From the NCBI GenBank assembly GCA_023261445.1, contig JAHFOX010000010.1:1-37407 (forward strand): a stretch of 37,407 nucleotides of DNA, in the 5' to 3' direction. Positions within the stretch are counted from its first letter, which is position 1. Each line of letters begins with the position of its first letter. The notes beneath the pieces are model-generated. The model searched no databases, was not told the DNA's origin, and worked only from the letters and a program-made list of their open reading frames with translations. Below are positions 16,486 through 24,699 of the stretch, in pieces. This DNA is from Planctomycetota bacterium. Lineage in GTDB: Bacteria; Planctomycetota; Brocadiia; Brocadiales; Brocadiaceae. Position numbers and translations under genes: made by a program.

Positions 16486-18126
16486 ATGAAAATTGCGCTT
16501 GCACAGATTAATCAAACAGTAGGCGACTTTCAAAAAAATGTTGAGAAAATCTGTTTGTTCATTAACAGAGCAAGAGATCAAAATGTCAATCTAATCGTTT
16601 TCCCAGAATTAGCAGTTACGGGTTATCCGCCAAAAGATTTTCTGGACAATCCCTCTTTTGTAGATGGAAATTTAAAAGCTTTAGAGAAAATAGCTTCTAG
16701 TGTGTCTGGCATTTCTGCCATTGTGGGTTTTGTGGATAAAAACAAGAGACCACAGGGCAAGCTCGTACATAATGCAGCAGCATTTATTCAAGATAAAAAG
16801 ATTGTCTCTGTTAGCCACAAATCACTTCTTCCGACATACGATGTCTTTGATGAGTGTCGTTACTTTGAACCGGCACATGCCATTTCCACGGTAAAATTCA
16901 TGGGCTACACGCTGGGTATATCTATCTGTGAAGACATCTGGAATGATGAGGAATTTTGGATGCGTCCATTGTATGAGAAAGACCCAATAGAAGACCTGAT
17001 ATCTAAAGGCGCCGATGTTATTATAAATATTTCTTCATCGCCTTTTGCCGTTGGAAAACATGACAAAATAAGACTGCGTATGCTCATCCACGATGCAATA
17101 AAATATAAAGTTCCTTTTGTTTATGTAAATCAGGTTGGAGGGAATGACGACTTGGTTTTCGATGGGAATAGCACTGTAATAAATTCTGAAGGAAAGCTTA
17201 TTGCACAAGCAGCCGCTTTTGAAGAAGACTTGATGGTGGTTGATATTGAGAACCCAACAATACAGGCACAACCAAAGGCACATACCCATATTGAATCCGT
17301 TCATAAAGCCTTAATAATGGGACTTCGGGATTATGTAACAAAGTGTTGTTTTAAGAAAGTAATTGTTGGATTGAGCGGCGGTATTGATTCTGCTGTAACA
17401 GCAGCGCTGGCTGTAGAATCGCTGGGTAGAGACAATGTTATAGGTATACTTATGCCGTCTCAATTTTCTTCACGGGGCAGCATTGATGATGCTGTAAAAC
17501 TTGCTCAAAACGTTGGGATTACATATAAGGTCATACCAATTAAAGATATATTCGAAACTTACCAGCATACTCTAAAACAGGAATTTAAAGGGCGTCCGTT
17601 TGACATTGCCGAAGAAAACTTACAGGCGCGTATAAGGGGCAATATTCTTATGGCACTCTCTAACAAGTATGGATATCTTGTCCTGACAACGGGCAACAAA
17701 TCGGAACTGGCTGTAGGATACTGCACCCTGTATGGAGACATGAGCGGTGGGCTGGCTTTAATATCAGACGTTCCAAAAACAATGGTATATGAGTTAGCCA
17801 GATACATAAATCGAGAAGGAGAAATTATCCCACAGAATTCTATTGATAAACCGCCTTCTGCGGAACTAAAACCTAATCAGTTCGATCAGGATATATTGCC
17901 TCCTTACGACATCCTTGACGGCATCTTGAAGGCGTATGTAGAAGACGCTAAGAGTATCAGTGAAATTATTAGTATGGGATTTGATGAAAAGATCGTGCGC
18001 GAAATCATCAAAAAAGTAAATAGGAATGAATACAAAAGACGTCAGGCAGCGCCTGGCATTAAAGTAACATCTAAGGCATTTGGGTCAGGGAGGCGAATGC
18101 CCATCGCACATAATTACATGTGCTAA
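16486..18126 (+). CDS. nadE: Glutamine-dependent NAD+ synthetase
   Basis: 546 residues in two domains. The N-terminal nitrilase-fold glutaminase (1-270) has the catalytic triad Glu41 (FPELAVTGYPPKDF), Lys112 (HKSLLPTYDVFDE) and Cys148 (ISICEDIWNDE). The C-terminal ATP pyrophosphatase domain (about 275-546) carries the P-loop SGGIDS at 297-302, RIRGNILM and TTGNKSELAVGY. Ammonia released from glutamine is channelled to amidate deamido-NAD at the expense of ATP, completing NAD synthesis. All catalytic residues are present. It follows pncB on the same strand, so two NAD-synthesis steps are grouped. No clear ribosome binding site precedes the ATG. Confidence 0.96.
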   Translation: MKIALAQINQTVGDFQKNVEKICLFINRARDQNVNLIVFPELAVTGYPPKDFLDNPSFVDGNLKALEKIASSVSGISAIVGFVDKNKRPQGKLVHNAAAFIQDKKIVSVSHKSLLPTYDVFDECRYFEPAHAISTVKFMGYTLGISICEDIWNDEEFWMRPLYEKDPIEDLISKGADVIINISSSPFAVGKHDKIRLRMLIHDAIKYKVPFVYVNQVGGNDDLVFDGNSTVINSEGKLIAQAAAFEEDLMVVDIENPTIQAQPKAHTHIESVHKALIMGLRDYVTKCCFKKVIVGLSGGIDSAVTAALAVESLGRDNVIGILMPSQFSSRGSIDDAVKLAQNVGITYKVIPIKDIFETYQHTLKQEFKGRPFDIAEENLQARIRGNILMALSNKYGYLVLTTGNKSELAVGYCTLYGDMSGGLALISDVPKTMVYELARYINREGEIIPQNSIDKPPSAELKPNQFDQDILPPYDILDGILKAYVEDAKSISEIISMGFDEKIVREIIKKVNRNEYKRRQAAPGIKVTSKAFGSGRRMPIAHNYMC

Positions 18127-18131
18127 TAATC

Positions 18132-18234
18132 CAGAAGCCGGAGGTTAGAAGTTGAAGGTTGAAATACAAAACAGAAAAAAATTTATAACTTTTACAATGG
18201 CATCTTACTTCTAACATCTAGCTTCAGGCTTCTG
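18132..18234. repeat. Long imperfect inverted repeat between nadE and murI
   Basis: CAGAAGCC at 18132-18139 and TTAGAAG at 18145-18151 are matched in reverse complement by CTTCTAA (18208-18214) and GGCTTCTG (18227-18234), giving a long interrupted stem with a central AT-rich loop. The purine-rich arm carries the GGTTAGAAGTTGAAGG pattern seen in dispersed intergenic repeats of several genomes. A small mobile palindrome, or its remnant, is the likeliest explanation. It may also slow transcription between the two genes. Confidence 0.65.
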
Positions 18235-18272
18235 ACCGCTGGTTTCTAAATTTCTGAATAGTAGCAAATTTA

Positions 18273-19121
18273 ATGATAAATCATAGTGCAAAACTACCCA
18301 TCGGTGTCTTTGATTCAGGTGTAGGAGGGATATCAGTTCTTGCTGAGATAATAAAAGCGCTGCCTTCTGAAGAATTCATTTATTTTGCCGATACGCTCAA
18401 TTCCCCGTATGGTGTCAAACCGGAGAATGCCATTAGGTCTCTAGCTATAAAAGCGGCTGATTTTCTGTCAAATTTAGGCATTAAATCGCTGGTCGTTGCA
18501 TGCAACACCGCTACAAGCGCTGCAATTAGCGAACTTCGGGAAATGTATAACTTTCCAGTAATTGGGATGGAACCAGCTATAAAACCTGCTGTGGGGCTTG
18601 GACTAAAAGGCAAAATTCTTGTAATGGCAACTCCGCTTACCCTAAAAAGCAAGAAGTTTAAAGAGTTGGTGTATAATTACAAACATCTGTCGGAAATAGT
18701 ACCGCTTCCTTGTGCAGGCTTAGTTGAAATCATTGAACGATGTAACACTAACGGGCGAGAAATAGAAGAGTATCTTTTTAACTTGTTTTGTCCAATAAAC
18801 AAAGAGAAAATTTCAACTATCGTTCTTGGTTGTACACATTATGTTTTAGTTAAGCAGGAAATCATAAAAGCAGTAGGGAAAAGTATCAATGTTATAGATG
18901 GTAATTACGGAACAGCCAGACATCTAAAGAGTGTCCTTCAAAACGAAAGGCTGCTTAACAACGTTATTGACGGCAGCGACACCCTTATGCCTATAAAAGC
19001 GAATGTAAGATTTTATGTCTCTGAAAATGAAAAAGAAGTGATAATGACATGCAAACGATTATTACAAAATGAAGGAATAAACTGTGAAGAGAAAAATTTA
19101 AACTATGTAAATACTCAGTAA
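18273..19121 (+). CDS. murI: Glutamate racemase
   Basis: 282 residues. It interconverts L- and D-glutamate and so supplies D-glutamate for peptidoglycan. The two catalytic cysteines are Cys77 (VVACNTATSAA) and Cys187 (IVLGCTHYVLV), and the N-terminal loop IGVFDSGVGGISVL and YFADTLNSPYG are canonical. Length is typical. With the amidase at 6.6 kb it argues that this organism makes or at least handles peptidoglycan. The stop is 19 bases before rubrerythrin, so the two may be co-transcribed, though rubrerythrin has its own strong ribosome binding site. Confidence 0.96.
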   Translation: MINHSAKLPIGVFDSGVGGISVLAEIIKALPSEEFIYFADTLNSPYGVKPENAIRSLAIKAADFLSNLGIKSLVVACNTATSAAISELREMYNFPVIGMEPAIKPAVGLGLKGKILVMATPLTLKSKKFKELVYNYKHLSEIVPLPCAGLVEIIERCNTNGREIEEYLFNLFCPINKEKISTIVLGCTHYVLVKQEIIKAVGKSINVIDGNYGTARHLKSVLQNERLLNNVIDGSDTLMPIKANVRFYVSENEKEVIMTCKRLLQNEGINCEEKNLNYVNTQ

Positions 19122-19140
19122 AAAGAAAGGAGAATTTAAC

Positions 19141-19632
19141 ATGTCAAGCATGGACAATCTGAAGAATGCCTTTGCGGGTGAATCGCAGGCAAATAGAAAA
19201 TACCTCGCTTTTGCCAAAAAGGCTGAGGAGGAGGGTTTTAAACAGATAGCAAAGCTCTTTAGAGCCGCGGCTGAGGCAGAGACTGTGCACGCACACAACC
19301 ATCTGCGAGCAATATCAGGCGTGCATAATACGAAAGAAAATATACAAGATGCAATCGGGGGTGAGACGTATGAGTTTACAAAGATGTACCCGCAGATGAT
19401 TGAAGAGGCAAAGAAAGAGGGGAATAAACAGGCATTGCAGAGTTTTGAGTTTGCCAATAAAGTGGAAAAAATACATGCCGACCTTTATCAAAAGGCATTA
19501 AAAGATTTGGGTAAGAATGAATCAGTTGATTATTATGTTTGCAAGGTCTGTGGAAATACGGTTGAAAAAGAAGCGCCGGATAAATGTCCTATCTGCGGCG
19601 CATCTAAATCAATGTTTGTGAAGATTAACTAA
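19141..19632 (+). CDS. Rubrerythrin
   Basis: 163 residues. A ferritin-like four-helix domain (1-125) carries the di-iron ligands in AFAGESQANRKYL, AEAETVHAHNHL and FEFANKVEKIHADLY. A C-terminal rubredoxin-like domain binds one iron through CKVCG and CPICG. Rubrerythrins reduce hydrogen peroxide in anaerobes and micro-aerophiles, taking electrons through the rubredoxin iron. The protein is somewhat shorter than the 190-residue classical form but complete in motifs. A good ribosome binding site (AAAGGAG) precedes the ATG. Its presence fits an oxygen-sensitive lifestyle. Confidence 0.95.
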   Translation: MSSMDNLKNAFAGESQANRKYLAFAKKAEEEGFKQIAKLFRAAAEAETVHAHNHLRAISGVHNTKENIQDAIGGETYEFTKMYPQMIEEAKKEGNKQALQSFEFANKVEKIHADLYQKALKDLGKNESVDYYVCKVCGNTVEKEAPDKCPICGASKSMFVKIN

Positions 19633-19730
19633 GTTAGACTGCTTTTATCAGCACTTCTGTGTGTGGTGGATTCTAATTGACAACAAAATGGATATGCTGT
19701 AAACTTTTGAAGTATGCTTGAAAGTTAGTC

Positions 19731-19776
19731 TTACCTTCGGTAAACAAGGAATGGCGTTATGTCAAACCGAAGGTTA
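19731..19776. repeat. Paired small hairpins, ACCTTCGGT / ACCGAAGGT
   Basis: TTACC-TTC-GGTAA (19731-19743) and AACC-GAA-GGTT (19765-19775) are each self-complementary and also complementary to one another (9 perfect bases, 24-base loop). This is the same two-hairpin, mutually pairing design as the element at 16394. It lies about 100 bases after rubrerythrin and could act as its terminator, although no T-run follows directly. Confidence 0.55.
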
Positions 19777-19868
19777 ACGATTGATTAATATTGATTTTTT
19801 AACCTCTGTTGCAATGCATAACAATACATGAATTTAAGGTATTACTTACAAATACTTAATGTAAAAAT

Positions 19869-21389
19869 ATGTTCATTAAAGTACGTACAGAATTTTTCAG
19901 CAAAAACCTGTTTTCCCTCCTCATTGCAGCGTCCCTCGTTATACATGGGGTTGTCATCTTTCTATCGCCGCAGGCAAACCAGATTATAAGTCTAAATTCG
20001 CTTCGAGAGCGTTTTATCCGCGAACCTGAAGAATATGCAGTTGCGTTGGAACTCGAAGATACCAGTACGCAAGCACAAAATGAGTCTTTAGAAAAAGAAC
20101 AAAATAAAGACGAGGTAAAGAAAGAAAAAGAACCCGAAAAAAAGAAGGAAAAATTATTTACAGACACTTCTGATAACAGGGAGGATGAAGAAGTAAAGGT
20201 TGATACAGATAAAATCGGCGAAAAGGGTGCTGTAGCGAAGGATAATTTTTCTAACGATAAGCAACCAGTGAACAATGAGCCACACGCCGAAGGCCGTTCG
20301 AAAGCGCCGCTTTTGGGTAAGGGACAGGTAACAGTTCCTGGCGATGGTCAGCAGCAACCACAAGAACAGCAAACCACGGCGCAGGCTTTTATTGCAGGGG
20401 ATAGCTCTGATAATAAAAATTCTCCACCCAAATATGCGAATCTGCCGCAGGGATTAGAAAAACAAGAGGATGCTATAAAACCTGTTCAAAAGCCACAACT
20501 GCAAACCCCTTTTGAAAGAAAGGAACAGGTGTTATCTGAAAAAAATGACGAAGAACATACAGAGGTAAAAACGGTCAAGCTGAACGAACCGGTAAAAACG
20601 GAAAATAATGAGCAAACTCCACAAAGGAAGCGTCTCAATATTGGGCGTGGTGTTGCACAAAAGGAAGAGGTGGAGACAATGTCTGAACGTGAAGGTATAC
20701 TGATTACAGATGAACAGAATGAAGTGGGTAAAAAAACAGAAATAAAGGAAGATTCATTGGCATCTTCAAAGGAACATGAAGCAGTAAAGGATAAGAATGA
20801 TGTAAAGAAAGAAGAAAATAATGAAGCAAAAGAAATGAAGGTTAAGCAGGAAACAGATGTGCTTAAGCCAGAAATACAACAGCCTCAATCAGAAATGGCT
20901 GGTTTTGAACCACAACGCAGACTTGAAAGAGGATTGAATGAGGAGGAGAGTCCCAGCAAGATTGAAAAGCCTAAGGTGTTTTTTAACGTCAATGCAAAGA
21001 CAGAAGGATCAAATAAAGACCCCGTGCTCTTTGAGGATACAATATCTAATGCGGCTATTTCGGGTGCGCCGTCTTTCAACGTGCAAAAACATGAATATGC
21101 CCCTTATTTCAAGCATATTCGTGACAGAATATCATTATATTGGTTTCTTGGATATGGTACCCGTGCTGAAATAAAGCTAGAAACTAAAGAGGATAAACCG
21201 ATTATTATAGAGTTTAAGGTCTTACCCGACGGCTCTATTGATGATGTTAAGGTTGTGGATGATGCAGGGAATTTTAATCTTGCCTCACGGCTTATTTCCT
21301 CTGTTGAAAACGCATCGCCATTAAATCCTTTTCCACCAAATATCAAGGAACCGTCAATTGAAGTAAGATTTAATTTCTATTTTTTCTAA
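19869..21389 (+). CDS. TonB/TolA-like energy-transducing protein with long charged spacer
   Basis: 506 residues. A single N-terminal membrane helix (about 14-33, FSLLIAASLVIHGVVIFL) is followed by roughly 370 residues rich in Lys, Glu, Gln and Pro (for example KKEKEPEKKKEK), a flexible span that can cross the periplasm. The C-terminal 95 residues form a TonB/TolA-type domain with SLYWFLGYGTRAEIKLE, IEFKVLPDGSIDDVKVV and NPFPPNI, ending in an aromatic tail. The next two genes are ExbB/TolQ and ExbD/TolR, so this is the output arm of a proton-driven motor. Whether it serves TonB receptors such as that at 11.7 kb or a Tol-type envelope function is undecided. Typical TonB is about 240 residues, so the spacer is unusually long. 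Confidence 0.88.
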   Translation: MFIKVRTEFFSKNLFSLLIAASLVIHGVVIFLSPQANQIISLNSLRERFIREPEEYAVALELEDTSTQAQNESLEKEQNKDEVKKEKEPEKKKEKLFTDTSDNREDEEVKVDTDKIGEKGAVAKDNFSNDKQPVNNEPHAEGRSKAPLLGKGQVTVPGDGQQQPQEQQTTAQAFIAGDSSDNKNSPPKYANLPQGLEKQEDAIKPVQKPQLQTPFERKEQVLSEKNDEEHTEVKTVKLNEPVKTENNEQTPQRKRLNIGRGVAQKEEVETMSEREGILITDEQNEVGKKTEIKEDSLASSKEHEAVKDKNDVKKEENNEAKEMKVKQETDVLKPEIQQPQSEMAGFEPQRRLERGLNEEESPSKIEKPKVFFNVNAKTEGSNKDPVLFEDTISNAAISGAPSFNVQKHEYAPYFKHIRDRISLYWFLGYGTRAEIKLETKEDKPIIIEFKVLPDGSIDDVKVVDDAGNFNLASRLISSVENASPLNPFPPNIKEPSIEVRFNFYFF

Positions 21390-21431
21390 TATTTTAATAA
21401 GCATATTTAACAAACAGGAGGGAATAAAACT

Positions 21432-22049
21432 TTGGAATGGCTGATAGGCGGCGGTCCTATAATGATACCGTTGTTAATTTGTTCTGTCCTAGCCTTGGCA
21501 GTTATTATTGAAAGGGCAATTAATCTGCGCAGAAATAAAATTCTGAAACCAGAGATTATACAAACCATTGAGGCAATACGAAGCCATGACGATATACCTT
21601 TTGCAATCTCGAAATGTGAAGTAATATCAGGTCCATTTTCAAATTTGCTGCGCCGCATACTCACAAATAATCATCTTACGCGAGAGGAAAAGTTTATTGA
21701 TATACAGGCAGCCGGACGGCAGGAAACAAAGATGCTTGAAAAGAGGCTCTTGGTGCTTGAAGTAATCACCGCAGTGGCGCCTTTGTTGGGATTGCTTGGA
21801 ACGGTATTAGGGCTGGAAAGTATTTTTGGGATCATATCTGAACTTGGTCTGGGACAGGCAAGGGCATTTTCAGGCGGGCTTGCTGAAGCCATTCGTACTA
21901 CAGTTTTCGGGCTTTTTATTGCAATTCCGTCTTTAGTGGCGTATAGCTATTTTGATAAAAAAGTAGATACATTTATTCTTGAAATGGAAGAATATTCTAT
22001 GCACCTCCTCAACAAACTATATCCGGCTAAAGGATTTGACAAAAAATAA
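21432..22049 (+). CDS. exbB: ExbB/TolQ/MotA family proton channel protein
   Basis: 205 residues from a TTG start, which is supported by a strong AGGAGGG site nine bases upstream. Three membrane segments fit the family: about 6-24 (PIMIPLLICSVLALAVII), about 110-130 (VITAVAPLLGLLGTVLGLES) and about 150-175 (TTVFGLFIAIPSLVAYSYF). The conserved GLLGTV turn and the Thr-containing third helix line the proton path. With ExbD it forms the inner membrane motor that energises TonB. It sits between the TonB-like and ExbD genes on the same strand, 42 bases after the former. Confidence 0.92.
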   Translation: MEWLIGGGPIMIPLLICSVLALAVIIERAINLRRNKILKPEIIQTIEAIRSHDDIPFAISKCEVISGPFSNLLRRILTNNHLTREEKFIDIQAAGRQETKMLEKRLLVLEVITAVAPLLGLLGTVLGLESIFGIISELGLGQARAFSGGLAEAIRTTVFGLFIAIPSLVAYSYFDKKVDTFILEMEEYSMHLLNKLYPAKGFDKK

Positions 22050-22115
22050 ATCTTCTAGGCAAGCCCCTTGCTTTACTACAATATAGTTCTAAAGGAGTTT
22101 TTTAATTTATAAACC

Positions 22116-22529
22116 ATGAAATTCCGAGAAAAACGCATTACAAAATCTATCATAAATCTTACACCAATGGTAGATATGCTGTTTTTAATACTTTTGTTTT
22201 TTTTGGTTACATCCAGTTTTATAGAACAGCCAAATATCAAACTAGAACTTCCCTCAACCAAATATGCATCCACAAGCAAACTTGAAGAGCGGGTATTAAC
22301 AATTTCTGCGGATGGAAAGCTATTCTTCCAGAACGAACCTGTCGAAAGAAAGGCCCTTATCCCTGTATTGAAAAACGCCTTCTTAAAACAGGACGACAAA
22401 ACCCTTATTATGCGCGCGGACAAGAATGTGCCTTACGGTGTTATCATTGATGTCATGGATGCGGCTAAAGGAGCAGGTTTAAAGAAGATTGTTGCGCCGA
22501 CTATTTTTGAACCTGAGAAAAAACCTTAG
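22116..22529 (+). CDS. exbD: ExbD/TolR family biopolymer transport protein
   Basis: 137 residues. A short cytoplasmic N-terminus leads into one membrane helix (about 20-42) that contains the essential proton-carrying aspartate in INLTPMVDMLFLILLFFLV. A periplasmic domain follows (LELPSTKYAS, LTISADGKLFFQN, LIMRADKNVPYGVIIDVMDA). Family length and motifs are complete. An AAAGGAG sequence lies 18 bases upstream, further than usual, so translation may be modest relative to exbB. It closes the TonB-ExbB-ExbD operon. Confidence 0.93.
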   Translation: MKFREKRITKSIINLTPMVDMLFLILLFFLVTSSFIEQPNIKLELPSTKYASTSKLEERVLTISADGKLFFQNEPVERKALIPVLKNAFLKQDDKTLIMRADKNVPYGVIIDVMDAAKGAGLKKIVAPTIFEPEKKP

Positions 22530-22665
22530 TTCGATGCTCAGGAAGATCAATTTCTTTCCGTTTGTTATGAGAGTTAGGCATGGAATAATTTAGTTGCACC
22601 TTGACAGCTAATTCCTTACAATAACAGCCAATTTATGATTTTATAAGCTCAAGGAGTATTAACAG

Positions 22666-23112
22666 ATGCTAAAGAAGAAATTCGTAAAAGACAAATGTGT
22701 GACGTGCAAACAGTGTATGATAGAATGTGCCGTAAGACATTCTACTTCAAGAAACCTGTATGATGCATTTGCAGAAACCCCTAAACCTAGATATCGCTTA
22801 CAAGTATCTATAAAAAAAGACAAACCACATATGACAGTGTGCCAAAACTGTGCAAAGCCTAAGTGCGTGGAATCCTGTGAGTATGGAGCTATTACAAAAT
22901 ATGAGGACGGCAATGTGATTATTGACACAAAAAAATGTGTCGGGTGCTGGGCATGCATAGAGGCATGTCCTTTTGGAGCGATTACCAAAAATACAGAACT
23001 CAATTTTGCATTCAATTGTGATGACTGCATGGGATTTGATACTATGGCTTGTGTTGAAGCATGCAAGACTGATGCACTGGTATATACAGAGAAATATACC
23101 AGCAAAAATTAA
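22666..23112 (+). CDS. Four-cluster ferredoxin-type electron transfer protein (CooF/HycB-like)
   Basis: 148 residues with four cysteine groups: CVTCKQCMIEC, CQNCAKPKCVESCEYGAI, CVGCWACIEACPFGAI and CDDCMGFDTMACVEACKTDAL. This pattern matches the small iron-sulfur subunits that link enzymes such as CO dehydrogenase, hydrogenase or DMSO-type oxidoreductases (CooF, HycB, DmsB families) to partners; up to four 4Fe-4S clusters are expected. There is no signal peptide, so it works in the cytoplasm. The ribosome binding site AAGGAG is good. No catalytic oxidoreductase subunit is adjacent, and the genes that follow concern glycans, so the partner cannot be named from context. Confidence 0.88.
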   Translation: MLKKKFVKDKCVTCKQCMIECAVRHSTSRNLYDAFAETPKPRYRLQVSIKKDKPHMTVCQNCAKPKCVESCEYGAITKYEDGNVIIDTKKCVGCWACIEACPFGAITKNTELNFAFNCDDCMGFDTMACVEACKTDALVYTEKYTSKN

Positions 23113-23124
23113 TTAAACCTTATA

Positions 23125-23811
23125 ATGATTGTCGCAATACATCAGCCGCAATATCTGCCTTGGATTGGCTACTTTGATAAGATAGATCGTTCAGATGTAT
23201 TTGTGTTATTGGATAATGTACAGTACAAAAAAAACGAGTTTCAGAACCGTAACCGTATAAAAACATCTCAGGGTTGGCAGTGGATTACAGTCCCCGTTTT
23301 GTATAAATATACTGAAAAAATAAATGAAGTAAAAATAAATAATACTGTAGACTGGCAGAGGAAACACCTGAGTGCGCTGATTTGTAATTACTCGAAGGCG
23401 CCTTTTTTAAAAGAACATCTGGGGTTTTTTGAAGAAACATTCTCAATACATTGGGAATGTCTGGTAGAAATTAATATCCATATAATCAAATATCTAAACA
23501 AGGCGCTGGGGATTAATAAAGAAGTACTGGTGGCATCTAACCTTAAATTGCGTGAAGAACCGACTGAACGACTAATTGACATCTGTAAATATGTTCAGGC
23601 TGACACGTATTTATCTGGCGAAAGTGGCGCAAATTATATGAACGTTGATGCGTTTACTCAGGCAAAAATCCATGTCAAATTTCAAGACTTCCATCATCCC
23701 GTTTATCAGCAACTTTACGATAAATTTGAACCACTTATGTCAATAGTAGACCTTTTGTTTAACCACGGCACCCATAGTTTGGAAATTATAAGGAACCAAA
23801 ATAAACGATGA
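23125..23811 (+). CDS. WbqC family protein
   Basis: 228 residues. The N-terminal IVAIHQPQYLPWIGYFDKI and VFVLLDNVQYKKNEFQNRNR are the WbqC (PF08889) signature. Members are found in O-antigen and other glycan gene clusters, where an amide- or acyl-transfer role has been suggested but not generally shown. It overlaps the next gene, a PIG-L deacetylase, by four bases (ATGA), a sign of translational coupling. The ferredoxin gene ends 12 bases upstream. The pair of WbqC and PIG-L, with DegT and WecA-type genes further on, points to modification of an amino sugar in a surface polysaccharide. Confidence 0.9.
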   Translation: MIVAIHQPQYLPWIGYFDKIDRSDVFVLLDNVQYKKNEFQNRNRIKTSQGWQWITVPVLYKYTEKINEVKINNTVDWQRKHLSALICNYSKAPFLKEHLGFFEETFSIHWECLVEINIHIIKYLNKALGINKEVLVASNLKLREEPTERLIDICKYVQADTYLSGESGANYMNVDAFTQAKIHVKFQDFHHPVYQQLYDKFEPLMSIVDLLFNHGTHSLEIIRNQNKR

Positions 23812-24425
23812 ATGTGCTGGCTTTAGGCTCACATCCTGATGATATTGAATTCGGCTGTGGCGGCGCTCTTTTTCTATATGCCAAAAAGGGACATCAAGTG
23901 TTCTTGCACATATTGACTAAAGGTGAGTCCGGAGGGAATGGCGCCATTCGAAAGGAAGAACAATTGAATGCCGCAAAAATACTTCACATCAAAGAAGTTT
24001 TTTTCGGTGATTATGTGGATACTCAGATTCCAGTTGACAAGGCGCTGATTTCCGAAATAGAGTCTATTCTGCATAAAGTTAAACCTGATATTATATTTGT
24101 AAACTATCCCGATGACACTCATCAGGATCATAGAAATCTTGCAATGGCAACCATATCGGCAACACGTTACATTAGAAATGTGCTATTTTATGAAGGACCA
24201 ACCACACAGAATTTTACTCCAAATGTGTTTGTTGATATCGGTGAAGAATTAAATGCTAAACTGGATGCGCTGAATGCCCACGCAACTCAAGCGCTTAAAA
24301 CAAATATCGAGGGAGTTTCAATTACCGATATAGCAAAGGCTGCTGCGACCTTTCGTGGTATTCAGGGCAGGGTGACTTATGCCGAAGGGTTCGTCTCGGA
24401 ACGGCTATTTATTACAATATGGTAA
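23808..24425 (+). CDS. PIG-L family N-deacetylase
   Basis: 205 residues. Zinc-binding residues of the LmbE/PIG-L family are seen in LGSHPDDIEFGCGG (His, Asp) and DDTHQDHRNLAMA (His). The family removes the acetyl group from N-acetylglucosamine-type sugars linked to lipids, inositol or malate. The KGESGGNG loop and EVFFGDYVDTQIP are typical of the bacterial short form. It overlaps WbqC by four bases and is followed by an aminotransferase, which suits a pathway that makes or edits amino sugars. The BshB1 deacetylase of bacillithiol synthesis has the same fold, but no other bsh gene is present here. Confidence 0.9.
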   Translation: MNVLALGSHPDDIEFGCGGALFLYAKKGHQVFLHILTKGESGGNGAIRKEEQLNAAKILHIKEVFFGDYVDTQIPVDKALISEIESILHKVKPDIIFVNYPDDTHQDHRNLAMATISATRYIRNVLFYEGPTTQNFTPNVFVDIGEELNAKLDALNAHATQALKTNIEGVSITDIAKAAATFRGIQGRVTYAEGFVSERLFITIW

Positions 24426-24699
24426 ATATATATTTTACTTTAAATGGTAAATTTTTCTCGCATTTAGTATAGTTAACGTAAACATATTGTTGAAATATAA
24501 TACTCTAGTTTGTAATCTTATGCTCTACTTTGTATTGGGTATACCGCTATACAAGGGATTTTGCAATTTCTCAGACAGTTCTTTTCATGCCTTACACTGT
24601 TTAACTATTCTGGTATTTTCCAAAACCTATATTTTACATGGAATTGCTTCTCCATCGTTGTATACTTATTCAAAAATAGATGTATCGCTGCCACTTTTA

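Noticed and set aside
16292-16489. 65-residue ORF between pncB and nadE
   Set aside because: It runs through the twin hairpin repeat, has no ribosome binding site and reads as noncoding sequence.
19098-19457. Minus-strand ORF of 119 residues over rubrerythrin
   Set aside because: It is an antisense shadow of an unmistakable rubrerythrin with a good ribosome binding site.
22659-23105. 148-residue antisense ORF opposite the ferredoxin
   Set aside because: The plus-strand frame has four perfect iron-sulfur cysteine groups; the antisense frame has no recognisable motif.
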